Below, piece by piece: positions 48,124-56,424 of a DNA stretch of 64,000 nucleotides. Under the pieces are notes generated by a model. The model worked only from the letters and a program-made list of their open reading frames with translations, did no database searches and had not been told where the DNA came from. The position numbers and the translations under genes were made by a program. Within the stretch, counting starts at the first letter, position 1. Each line of letters starts with the position of its first letter. The stretch covers positions 45,403 to 109,402 of the forward strand of contig CCMQ01000002.1 of assembly GCA_000751835.1 (NCBI GenBank), in the 5' to 3' direction. The stretch is from Necropsobacter rosorum (lineage in GTDB: Bacteria > Pseudomonadota > Gammaproteobacteria > Enterobacterales > Pasteurellaceae).

Positions 48124-50163
48124 TTAACCGGCAATGCCTTTATGTCTGAGTAAGGCGTCTAACTGCGGTGCGCGGCCCCGGAAACGTTTGAACAGCGTCA
48201 TCGGTTCTTCCGACCCGCCGCGGGTCAGAATTTCGTCCAGATAGGATTGACCGGTCACCGGGTTGAAAATGCCTTCTTCTTCAAAGCGGGAAAAGGCGTC
48301 GGCAGACAACACTTCCGCCCATAAATAGCTGTAATAGCCGGCCGCATAGCCTCCGGCGAAAATATGGCTGAAACTGTGTGCCGGTCTTGCCCAATCCACC
48401 CCCTTGATCACCGCCACCTGCGCTTTAACCTGGCGCAGCGTATTTAAGATCTGATCAGGTTTGCCCGGCTGGAAATAATGATGCAGACGGAAATCGAACA
48501 AACCGAATTCCAGCTGACGCAGCACGAACATGGCGGCTTGGAAATTTTTGGCCTTCAGCAGCTGGTGCAGTTTTTCTTTCGGCAGCGGTTCGCCGCTTTC
48601 ATAATGACCGGAAATAAACGCCAGCGCCTCTTCTTCCCAACACCAGTTTTCTAAAAACTGGCTCGGCAATTCTACCGCGTCCCAAGGCACGCCGTTAATC
48701 CCGGCCACATCGGCGATGTCGATTTGCGTCAGCATATGATGGAGCCCGTGTCCGAATTCATGGAACAGCGTAGTGACTTCGTCGTGGGTGAATAATGCCG
48801 GTTTATCGCCGATCGGCGCATTGAAATTACAGGTCAGATAGGCGACCGGCGTTTGGATCGAACCGTCCGCTTTGCGTCTGCGCCCGATACAATCGTCCAT
48901 CCAGGCGCCGCCGCGTTTATTTTCCCGCGCGTACAGATCGAGATAAAAACTGCCGCGAAGCTGATCATTGGCGTCGATCAAATCAAAGAAACGCACATCT
49001 TTATGCCAGCTGTCCACATTAAAGCGTTCGACCGCGCGGATATTGAAAATGCGCTTGATCACTTCAAACAAACCGGCGAGAACCCGATCTTCCGGGAAAT
49101 ACGGGCGTAGCGCTTCATCGTTAATGGCATACAGACTTTGTTTCTGTTTTTCGCTGTAAAAGGCGATATCCCAAGGTTCAAGTGCGGTCAGATTAAACTG
49201 CGTTTGACAAAACGCCTGCAATTCCGCCAGTTCGCGTTCGCCCTGCGGTTTGGCGCGCGCAGCAAGATTGGCCAGAAAATCCAGCACTTGCTGCGGACTT
49301 TCCGCCATTTTGGTGGCCAGCGACAGCTCGGTATAAGTGTGGAAATCCAGCAATTTTGCCAGCTCCAGACGCAGGTTCAGAATCTCTTCCATAATGGCCG
49401 AATTATCCCATTTGCCTGCATTCGGGCCTTGCTCCGATGCGCGGGTGACAAACGCGCGGTACATTTCCTCGCGCAGTTCACGGTTTTCGCAATAGGTCAT
49501 CACCGGTAAATAGCTCGGAAATTCAAGGGTGAAGCGATAACCGCTGAGACCTTTGTGTTGCGCCGATTGTTTTGCCGCCTGCAATGCGCTTTCCGGCAGA
49601 CCGCGCAGCAGGGCTTCATCGTCAATGACTTTTTCCCAGCCCATGGTGGCGTCCAGCACATTATTGCTGAACTGTGAGCTTAATTCCGACAGGCGCGAGA
49701 CGATTTCGCCGTAGCGTTTTTGTTTTTCCGGCGCTAAGGAAATCCCGGACAATTTGAAATCGCGCAGGGCATTGTCGACGGATTTTTTCTGCGCCGTGCT
49801 GTAATGTTCGAATTCAGGGCTGTTTTTCAGTTGTCGGTAAGCCTGGTATAACCCTGCATGCTGTCCGAGCCAAGTGCTGTATTCGGATAATAACGGCAGA
49901 CAGGCCTGATAAGCCTCGCGCAATTCCGGGCTGTTTTTTACCGCATTTAAATGACTGACCGGCGACCAGGCGCGGCTTAACCGCTCACCGCTTTCGGTTA
50001 GCGGTTGGATCAGATTTTCCCAGCTGAAGTGCGGTTGTTTTAACAGACGTTCGACTTCCTGCCGGCAGTCCTGAATCAGTTGCTCAATGGCCGGGCGGAT
50101 GTGTTCGGGGCGGATGCGTGAAAATTGCGGTAATGCCGTTGCGCTCAATAATGGATTAGACAT
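48124..50163 (-). CDS. prlC: Oligopeptidase A
   Basis: PrlC is a cytoplasmic M3 zinc metallopeptidase that degrades short peptides, including cleaved signal peptides. The ATG at 50163 gives 679 residues, one less than E. coli PrlC (680); a longer reading to 50238 adds an unlikely N-terminus. The zinc-binding HExxH is seen in LFHEFGHGLHHML, with the third ligand Glu in the ENWCWEEEAL region. VAYLTCNFN and YYSYLWAEVLSADAFSRFEEEG-type blocks near the C-terminus are conserved. Two uptake signal cores lie in the gene (49180 and 50027). Confidence 0.95.
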   Translation of the reverse strand: MSNPLLSATALPQFSRIRPEHIRPAIEQLIQDCRQEVERLLKQPHFSWENLIQPLTESGERLSRAWSPVSHLNAVKNSPELREAYQACLPLLSEYSTWLGQHAGLYQAYRQLKNSPEFEHYSTAQKKSVDNALRDFKLSGISLAPEKQKRYGEIVSRLSELSSQFSNNVLDATMGWEKVIDDEALLRGLPESALQAAKQSAQHKGLSGYRFTLEFPSYLPVMTYCENRELREEMYRAFVTRASEQGPNAGKWDNSAIMEEILNLRLELAKLLDFHTYTELSLATKMAESPQQVLDFLANLAARAKPQGERELAELQAFCQTQFNLTALEPWDIAFYSEKQKQSLYAINDEALRPYFPEDRVLAGLFEVIKRIFNIRAVERFNVDSWHKDVRFFDLIDANDQLRGSFYLDLYARENKRGGAWMDDCIGRRRKADGSIQTPVAYLTCNFNAPIGDKPALFTHDEVTTLFHEFGHGLHHMLTQIDIADVAGINGVPWDAVELPSQFLENWCWEEEALAFISGHYESGEPLPKEKLHQLLKAKNFQAAMFVLRQLEFGLFDFRLHHYFQPGKPDQILNTLRQVKAQVAVIKGVDWARPAHSFSHIFAGGYAAGYYSYLWAEVLSADAFSRFEEEGIFNPVTGQSYLDEILTRGGSEEPMTLFKRFRGRAPQLDALLRHKGIAG

Positions 50164-50314
50164 AACTGTGATCCTTAATAAAATGAAGTGCCTGATTTCA
50201 GGCTGTCGATAAAAGCATAATCTAATAAATAGGGGCAAATTTTATAATATCCACCTTGAAAAATCTAAAAAATTGCGGATAATTGAGAATTATTTTTATT
50301 TGATAAGGGCGATA

Positions 50315-50677
50315 ATGAAAGCGATTTATATTCTGTTGGGCTGTTTTTTTCTGGCGTTGGGCGTATTAGGCGTGGTTTTGCCGATGTTGCCGGCAACGCC
50401 GTTTTTGTTGTTAACCCTGTTTTTCTTTGCCAAAGGTTCCGATCGGCTGCATCAGTGGTTTTTGCAGACGGAATTATACAAGAAGCATCTTAAATCGTTT
50501 AAAGAACAGCGGGCGTTAAGTCAGAAATCGAAATGCTGGATTCTGGCGTTCGCCACGGTGATGCTGGCCATCGGCTTTTATTTTTCGCCCGGCGTGCTGG
50601 CGAAAAGTCTTATTATCGCGGTGCTGTTGATCAAATACTGGTTCTTTTTCTTCTGGATTAAGACCGTCAAAGAATAA
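50315..50677 (+). CDS. YbaN-like DUF454 inner-membrane protein
   Basis: This 120-residue protein begins at the ATG at 50315, after AAGGGC. It has the DUF454 pattern: an N-terminal hydrophobic segment with LGVLGVVLPMLPATPFLLL, a polar loop RLHQWFLQTELYKKHLKSF, and two more hydrophobic segments. The family (E. coli YbaN) has no established function. It is divergent from prlC and precedes a peptide-binding lipoprotein gene with its own promoter. Confidence 0.8.
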   Translation: MKAIYILLGCFFLALGVLGVVLPMLPATPFLLLTLFFFAKGSDRLHQWFLQTELYKKHLKSFKEQRALSQKSKCWILAFATVMLAIGFYFSPGVLAKSLIIAVLLIKYWFFFFWIKTVKE

Positions 50678-50678
50678 A

Positions 50679-50707
50679 TTGGTATTCACCACGCATTTTT
50701 GTATAAT
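50679..50707 (+). promoter_or_regulatory. Candidate promoter of the peptide-binding lipoprotein gene
   Basis: TTGGTA (50679-50684) and a perfect TATAAT (50702-50707) are 17 bases apart, starting right after the ybaN-like stop. The expected transcript begins about 26 bases before the ATG at 50740, where no good ribosome-binding site is seen. Confidence 0.55.
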
Positions 50708-50739
50708 GCCGCTATCTTTCCGGCAACGATGTATGCGTC

Positions 50740-52302
50740 ATGTTCAATTTCAAGTCAGATTTCCGTTCTTTATTTTCCATTAAAAGTGCGGTGTTTTTTT
50801 GTGCTGTTTTCGGCCTCAGCGCCTGTGATCAGCCCGTACCGCCGCCGCAATCCGCCGCGAGTTTGCCTGCCGTACAGCCGGCAGTGAAGTTTGACGTGCT
50901 GACGCGCGGGGTTTACGGTGATTTGGTGATAAGCCCCTCCGAGCTGCGCAACGAAGAGCAAAGTATTTTTCTGCGCGATATTCTGGAAGGGCTGGTGATT
51001 TATGATGCGCAGGGGCGGATTATGCCAGCAGTGGCGGAAAGCTGGCAAACGGAAGATAATAAAAACTGGACGTTTGTATTGCGCGAAAATGCCAAATGGT
51101 CAAACGGCGAGCCGGTTCGCGCCGAGGATTTCGTGCGCAGCTGGCAGCGGCTGGCGCGTTCCGAGAATCCGCTAAAATCCTATTTAACCTTTCTGGGCCT
51201 GCAACATGCGGCGGCCGTGATTGCCGGCGAACTGCCGGCGGACAGTCTCGGTGTCAACGCCGTGAGCGAACGGGTGCTGCAAATCCGTCTGGATAAGGCG
51301 AAACCTTATCTGCCCGCTATGTTGGCACATCCGGCGTTATTGCCGCAGTATTTACAGGCGCACAGCGGTTTTGTGACGAACGGCGCCTATACTGTCGCCG
51401 GTCAGCAGGGCGATATGATTCACCTGACGGAAAATCCTTATTATCGGGCGGCGGATCAGCATTTTTTCAAACAGGTTGATTATCGTAAGATGACGCCGGA
51501 CCAACCGTTGACCGAGCTGGATGTCGTGCAAAACCCGCAGCAGCACCATAGCGCGGTTATCCACTTGCCGAAATTATGCAGCTATTATTATGAATTTAAT
51601 TTCAACGATCCGGTTCTGGCGAAAAGTGCGGTCAGAAAAGCGTTAGTTTCGATGATGTCGGCACGCAATCTGGTGCAGCACGAAGAGCCGGATATGCTGG
51701 CAAGCAGCCATTTCCTGCCGCAATCCATGCGCACGGAGCAGGAAAGCCGCTGGGAACCGGTACTGGTGGAGCAATTGTTGCAGCAAAACGGGATTAATGA
51801 GAAAACGCCGTTGCAGCTGCGGCTGACCTTTGATCAGGACGGGGTGCATCCGCGCATCGCGCAAAGACTGGTACAAATGCTGTCGCAGTCGGATATGATT
51901 CGGATCAGCGCCGAGCCGGTGTCTTGGCAGCAATTGTTGGAAAAACGGGCGACAGGCGATTTTCAGATTATCCGCTCCGGCTGGTGTGCGGATTATAATG
52001 AACCTTCCGCATTTCTGATGAATTTTTATTCCGCAGACCCGGATAATAAAAGCGGTTATCATAATAAAAAAGTGGATCAGCTGTTGGAAAAAACCTTGCA
52101 GCCGATTTCCGAGCAGGAACGCAGCGCGCTGTACGGACAGATTATCGATATTTTGCAGCAGGACAATGTGGTGCTGCCGGTTTTCCAATATACGGCCGCC
52201 CTGTATGTGGATCCGAGTTTGGGCGGAATTGACCGGCTGAATCCGACACAGGTGATTTACAGTAAAGATTTATTCCGCCGCCGACTTGAACACCATCAAT
52301 AA
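50740..52302 (+). CDS. Orphan OppA-family peptide-binding lipoprotein
   Basis: This 520-residue protein is a family 5 substrate-binding protein. The N-terminus is a lipoprotein signal with lipobox LSAC (Cys29). The mature part shows DILEGLVIYDAQG, AVAESWQTEDNKNWTFVLRE, WSNGEPVRAEDFVRSWQRL and GWCADYNEPSAFL, all typical of OppA/DppA relatives. No permease or ATPase genes are adjacent, so it must share an ABC transporter encoded elsewhere or act otherwise. H. influenzae has a similar orphan OppA-like protein. An uptake signal core in the signal peptide encodes KSAV (50784-50792), and another lies at 51624. Confidence 0.85.
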   Translation: MFNFKSDFRSLFSIKSAVFFCAVFGLSACDQPVPPPQSAASLPAVQPAVKFDVLTRGVYGDLVISPSELRNEEQSIFLRDILEGLVIYDAQGRIMPAVAESWQTEDNKNWTFVLRENAKWSNGEPVRAEDFVRSWQRLARSENPLKSYLTFLGLQHAAAVIAGELPADSLGVNAVSERVLQIRLDKAKPYLPAMLAHPALLPQYLQAHSGFVTNGAYTVAGQQGDMIHLTENPYYRAADQHFFKQVDYRKMTPDQPLTELDVVQNPQQHHSAVIHLPKLCSYYYEFNFNDPVLAKSAVRKALVSMMSARNLVQHEEPDMLASSHFLPQSMRTEQESRWEPVLVEQLLQQNGINEKTPLQLRLTFDQDGVHPRIAQRLVQMLSQSDMIRISAEPVSWQQLLEKRATGDFQIIRSGWCADYNEPSAFLMNFYSADPDNKSGYHNKKVDQLLEKTLQPISEQERSALYGQIIDILQQDNVVLPVFQYTAALYVDPSLGGIDRLNPTQVIYSKDLFRRRLEHHQ

Positions 52303-52308
52303 AGCGCG

Positions 52309-54675
52309 TTAATTCGCCGGCAGGGCGTCTTCCACCGGCGCACTGTTGGCGGGCGCGGCCGGTTTTAACACATCCCACAGGCTTTCCCGTTTGCCGCCGT
52401 CCTCCGCCGAGGCGGCGCGTTGCGGGGAACAGAACGATTGGTTGCGATCGCTCCAGACCGGAATTTTGCGCGCGCTGTCGCAATCCCAGCTGCCGTAAGC
52501 ATTAATGCCGACCCATTTGATATCCGGCGGCGTAGGTCGTTTCAACGGCGTTGCCTCGAAGCGCTGTAAATAGTCCCGATAGACCTGAAGCGCGCCGCTG
52601 GCGCCGGTCAGATTGGTATCGCCGTTATCATCGCGTCCCAGCCATACCGTAACCACATGTTCGCCGTCAATGCCGACAAACCAGGTATCGCGCGCATCGT
52701 TGGTGGTGCCGGTTTTGCCCGCCAGATGCAAATGGGCGAAATGATTTTGCAGGCTGCGTCCGGTGCCGCGTTCCACTGCCTGCTGCATGGCAAACAGGGT
52801 TTGGAATGCGGCTTCGCGCGGCACAACCTGCTCCGGTTCCATCGCCCGTTGATAAAGAAGATTGCCTTGGTGATCGGTGACGCTGTCGATAGTCGCAAGC
52901 CTGATACTGGCGCCCTCGTTGGCGATGGTTTGGTACAGTTTGGTGACTTCATAAGGCGAAATCGAATAGGCCCCCAGCAGAGTGGACGGCAGTTTCGGAA
53001 TGCTGACGTTATCCCAGCCCATGGCTTTTTGCGTTTCGATAACCTGAGTCAAGCCCACTTTCATGCCGATATTAACTGTCGGAATATTCAGCGAGCGAAC
53101 CAAGGCGTCCATTAACATGACGGAACCGCTGTATTTGCGGTCATAGTTGCGCGGCTGCCACGGCGGGCTGCCTTTGACATGAATGGTAATCGGCTGATTT
53201 TGAATCGGCGTATTAAGGCGGAACTGCTGCGGATGGGCAAGTGCGGTCAAATAAACCGACGGTTTAACCAGCGAGCCGATTTGGCGGCGCGCGCTGACGG
53301 CACGGTTAAAGCCGGCATAGTCGGTTTGCAGCCCGCCGACAATGGCTCTGACCTCGCCGCTGCGGTAATCGGCCACCACCAGTGCGGATTCCAGATGCGG
53401 ATTTTTATATTTCAGCTGTAATTCGGAAACGGCATTGATCACGGCGTTTTCCGCATATTGCTGTTGTTTGCCGTCCAGCGTGGAGAAAATGCGCGCACCG
53501 GATAAGGCGGCGGCCTTGCTCTCGCCCAGCTGATGACGTAATTCCGTCTGCAACGTTTGCAGAAATGCCGGATATTTGCGGTTGATTTTACCGCGTGCCT
53601 GCACGCCTAAGGGGCGCTTGCTCAGCATATCATACAGTTCGTCGCTGATGACTTTATGCTCCAGCAGCAGGTGCAGCACCACATTGCGGCGCTCCAGCGC
53701 ATTGTTCGGATTGCGCCAAGGGTTATACAACGACGGGCCTTTGACCATTCCCACCAATAAGGCGATCTGGTCGAGACTGATTTCCCGAATGGAACGCCCG
53801 AAGTAGAAATGACTGGCCAGTTCAAAGCCGTGAATTTGGGTGTCGCCGTTTTGTCCCAGATAGATTTCGTTTAAATAGGTTTCCAGAATGCGGTTTTTAT
53901 CATAGCGGGAATCCAGAATCAGCGCCATCAACGCTTCATTGATTTTACGGCTGAAGGAACGTTCGTTGCTGAGAAACAGGTTTTTTACCAGTTGCTGAGT
54001 CAGCGTACTGCCGCCCTGTACGCGGTGTCCGGCCTGAATATTGGCGATCAGCGCGCGGATGATGCCGATGGGGCTGATGCCGTCATGTTCGTAGAAACGG
54101 CGGTCTTCGGTGAGCAATAACGCATCGATCAGCAGACGCGGATAATTTTGCAGCGAAATGGCCAGCCGTTCTTCTTTATCCGATTGCAGCATGGCGATGA
54201 GTTTCGGCGCCAGCCGGAATTCGTCGATGGCTTTTACGTTGATCAGATCTTCAATGACGCTGAGTTTGTTGTCGCTGAAACGTAAACGGAATACCCGTTG
54301 GGCTTCCGGCTGCGCGGGGAACGGAAAGGCGCCGCGCAGTAAAACGATGCTGCCGTCTTCAATTTTGAAATCGCCCGGTGCGGCGACCATGGTGGTCTGG
54401 CGATAGCCGTGTTCGAGCAGCTGTTGTTTGATTTGTTCCGGAGTCAGGCGATCGCTTAAACGAATGCTGTCGATGCGGCTGTACACTTCGGCCGGCAGCT
54501 GCCAGACTTGCCCGTCCATTTTGGCGCGGATTTTGCCGTCCAGATAAATGCCGTAAAAGGCGATATAGCAGAGCGCCACAAAGGCGATTTTGATCAGTAA
54601 GACGCGCAACGGTACGTTGCGCTTTGCGGCGCGGGAATCTGTCTGCGTGTTGTCGTGGTGCCGTTCGTCTGCCAT
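52309..54675 (-). CDS. mrcB: Penicillin-binding protein 1B
   Basis: PBP1b is a bifunctional class A penicillin-binding protein that polymerises and cross-links peptidoglycan in the periplasm. The 788-residue protein has a cytoplasmic tail and one membrane segment (about residues 26-45). A UB2H domain follows, where the outer-membrane activator LpoB would bind. The GT51 domain shows TEDRRFYEHDG and GGSTLTQQLVKNLFL. The transpeptidase domain shows SxxK in GSLVKP, SLN and KTGTT. The C-terminus is Ala/Pro-rich. E. coli PBP1b has 844 residues. It is the last gene of erpA-yacL-mrcB. Confidence 0.97.
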   Translation of the reverse strand: MADERHHDNTQTDSRAAKRNVPLRVLLIKIAFVALCYIAFYGIYLDGKIRAKMDGQVWQLPAEVYSRIDSIRLSDRLTPEQIKQQLLEHGYRQTTMVAAPGDFKIEDGSIVLLRGAFPFPAQPEAQRVFRLRFSDNKLSVIEDLINVKAIDEFRLAPKLIAMLQSDKEERLAISLQNYPRLLIDALLLTEDRRFYEHDGISPIGIIRALIANIQAGHRVQGGSTLTQQLVKNLFLSNERSFSRKINEALMALILDSRYDKNRILETYLNEIYLGQNGDTQIHGFELASHFYFGRSIREISLDQIALLVGMVKGPSLYNPWRNPNNALERRNVVLHLLLEHKVISDELYDMLSKRPLGVQARGKINRKYPAFLQTLQTELRHQLGESKAAALSGARIFSTLDGKQQQYAENAVINAVSELQLKYKNPHLESALVVADYRSGEVRAIVGGLQTDYAGFNRAVSARRQIGSLVKPSVYLTALAHPQQFRLNTPIQNQPITIHVKGSPPWQPRNYDRKYSGSVMLMDALVRSLNIPTVNIGMKVGLTQVIETQKAMGWDNVSIPKLPSTLLGAYSISPYEVTKLYQTIANEGASIRLATIDSVTDHQGNLLYQRAMEPEQVVPREAAFQTLFAMQQAVERGTGRSLQNHFAHLHLAGKTGTTNDARDTWFVGIDGEHVVTVWLGRDDNGDTNLTGASGALQVYRDYLQRFEATPLKRPTPPDIKWVGINAYGSWDCDSARKIPVWSDRNQSFCSPQRAASAEDGGKRESLWDVLKPAAPANSAPVEDALPAN

Positions 54676-54678
54676 AGG

Positions 54679-55053
54679 TTATCCGTTGGGTTGGGCGTTA
54701 AAGGCCAGATAAGACCGTAAAAAACGCTCGAAATCTTCTGTGCCGCAAAAGGCGATGCTTTCCTCATCGTAATAATGAAAACCGTCTTCCGGTTTGTCCT
54801 GACCGGCAATTTCCAGATTATTGGCTTTAATCATGACTTCGTCGGCATTGATAAACAGGCTGTATTCGCACCCGAGCAGCACAATATCATCGGGAAAGGG
54901 GCGTATTTTGGCATTTTGCAGCTGTGAAAGTGCGGTTGAAATTAACGACGGATTTGACCGCACTTCAATATTCAGCCAGTTTGCTAGCGCTTCATGCCCC
55001 ATGGAGCAGGTTGCCATAATCTCGCCGGCATCATAGGTGAACTGGAAATCCAT
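54679..55053 (-). CDS. yacL: YacL family protein (UPF0231)
   Basis: This 124-residue protein resembles E. coli YacL, a family of unknown function. The ATG at 55053 gives the family N-terminus (MDFQFTYDAGEI, then MGHEALANWLN); a longer reading would run into erpA. EVMIKANNLE and YYDEESIAFCGTEDF are conserved blocks. The start lies 4 bp after the erpA stop and the stop lies 3 bp before the mrcB start, so coupling is likely. Two facing uptake signal cores lie within (54928 and 54957). Confidence 0.85.
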   Translation of the reverse strand: MDFQFTYDAGEIMATCSMGHEALANWLNIEVRSNPSLISTALSQLQNAKIRPFPDDIVLLGCEYSLFINADEVMIKANNLEIAGQDKPEDGFHYYDEESIAFCGTEDFERFLRSYLAFNAQPNG

Positions 55054-55057
55054 GCCG

Positions 55058-55399
55058 TCAGATGCTGAAAGAGGAACCGCAACCGCAGGTGGTGGTGGCG
55101 TTCGGATTGTTGACGATAAAGCGCGAACCTTCCAGCCCCTCGGTATAATCGACGGTGCCACCGATAAGATATTGCAGACTCATAGGATCGATCACCAGCT
55201 GAACGCCGGCATTTTCCACGGTCAGATCGCCTTCGTTGACTTTTTCATCGAAGGTAAAACCGTACTGGAAACCGCTACAGCCGCCGCCGGTAATATACAC
55301 GCGCAGTTTCAGCGCGCTGTTTTCTTCTTCGCTAATCAGCGCTTTGACTTTATTTGCCGCCGCATCGGTAAAGGTTAGCGGAACTGTCATCTCTGTCAT
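55058..55399 (-). CDS. erpA: Iron-sulfur cluster insertion protein ErpA
   Basis: ErpA is an A-type carrier that delivers iron-sulfur clusters to target enzymes, notably of isoprenoid synthesis. The 113-residue protein has the three conserved cysteines in [11 protein letters not shown] and CGCGSSF, and the ATEND typical FSI ending. The length is that of E. coli ErpA (114). It may help to mature the iron-sulfur enzymes in this window (CysH and CysI), although that is general inference. It is divergent from map. Confidence 0.95.
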   Translation of the reverse strand: MTEMTVPLTFTDAAANKVKALISEEENSALKLRVYITGGGCSGFQYGFTFDEKVNEGDLTVENAGVQLVIDPMSLQYLIGGTVDYTEGLEGSRFIVNNPNATTTCGCGSSFSI

Positions 55400-55543
55400 A
55401 ATTTATCTCGTCTGTTACTTCGTTGTTGCATTGAATGGGCGTATTATCCAATAACCCACCAATCCGTTCAAGAATTTATCAAGGATTTTTCTATTGAATA
55501 ATGCTACAATGCGGCAAATTTTTTATTTAACAGAGAGATAATT

Positions 55544-56347
55544 ATGGCTATTCCATTGAGAACGGAAGACGAAATTATAAAACTGCGCGAGGCCTGCAAG
55601 CTGGCGGCCGATGTGCTGATAATGATCGAACCCTATGTGAAGGCGGGCGTGACCACCGGCGAGCTGGATCGTCTCTGTCATGACTATATGGTCAACGAAC
55701 AAAAGGTGATCCCGGCCTGTCTGGGCTATCACGGTTTCCCGAAAGCGACCTGCATTTCGCTTAATGAAGTGGTTTGTCACGGCATTCCGAGCGAGGGAAA
55801 AACGTTAAAAAACGGCGATATTTTGAATATCGACGTGACGGTCATTAAAGACGGCTATTTCGGCGATAACTCCAAAATGTATATCGTCGGGCAAACCAAT
55901 ATCCGCAGCCAAAAGCTGGTTGAAGCGGCGCAGGAAGCGCTTTATGTCGGGCTGCGCACGGTCAAACCGGGCATTCGTTTACGCGAAATCGGCAAGGCCG
56001 TGCAGCATTATACGGAAAGTCAGGGGTTTAGCGTAGTGCGCGAATATTGCGGTCATGGTATCGGTACCGAATTCCATTGCGAACCGCAGGTGCTGCATTA
56101 TTATGCTGATGACGGCGGCGTGATTCTGCAAGAAGGCATGGTATTTACCATTGAGCCGATGATCAATGCGGGTAAGAAAGAAGTGCGCCTGATGGGCGAC
56201 GGCTGGACGGTGAAAACCAAAGACCGCAGTCATTCGGCGCAGTACGAACATCAGCTGGTAGTTACCGCGACGGGCTGTGAAGTGATGACGATTCGTCCTG
56301 AAGAAGAACAGGCGGGACGGATTAGCCGTATTATGGTGAATGTTTAA
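55544..56347 (+). CDS. map: Methionine aminopeptidase, type I
   Basis: Map removes the initiator methionine from nascent proteins. The 267-residue protein is of the pita-bread fold, with metal ligands in [17 protein letters not shown] (two Asp), [10 protein letters not shown] (His), [10 protein letters not shown] (Glu) and QYEHQLVV (Glu). The active-site His is in [12 protein letters not shown]. The ATG follows an AGAGAG ribosome-binding site. It is followed by a terminator at 56357-56382 and then glnD, as in E. coli where map and glnD are neighbours. Confidence 0.97.
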   Translation: MAIPLRTEDEIIKLREACKLAADVLIMIEPYVKAGVTTGELDRLCHDYMVNEQKVIPACLGYHGFPKATCISLNEVVCHGIPSEGKTLKNGDILNIDVTVIKDGYFGDNSKMYIVGQTNIRSQKLVEAAQEALYVGLRTVKPGIRLREIGKAVQHYTESQGFSVVREYCGHGIGTEFHCEPQVLHYYADDGGVILQEGMVFTIEPMINAGKKEVRLMGDGWTVKTKDRSHSAQYEHQLVVTATGCEVMTIRPEEEQAGRISRIMVNV

Positions 56348-56356
56348 CCGACGCAG

Positions 56357-56382
56357 CGGGGTGCTTTGAGCGCCCCGTTTTA
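56357..56382 (+). terminator. Terminator after map
   Basis: CGGGGTGC (56357-56364) pairs with GCGCCCCG (56370-56377) with one T-G wobble around a 5-base loop, followed by TTTTAT. A second small stem, CGGGA/TCCCG, follows before glnD. Confidence 0.8.
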
Positions 56383-56424
56383 TATCGGGATTATCCCGTT
56401 CTGAAATGTTTGCAAGGATCTTTC

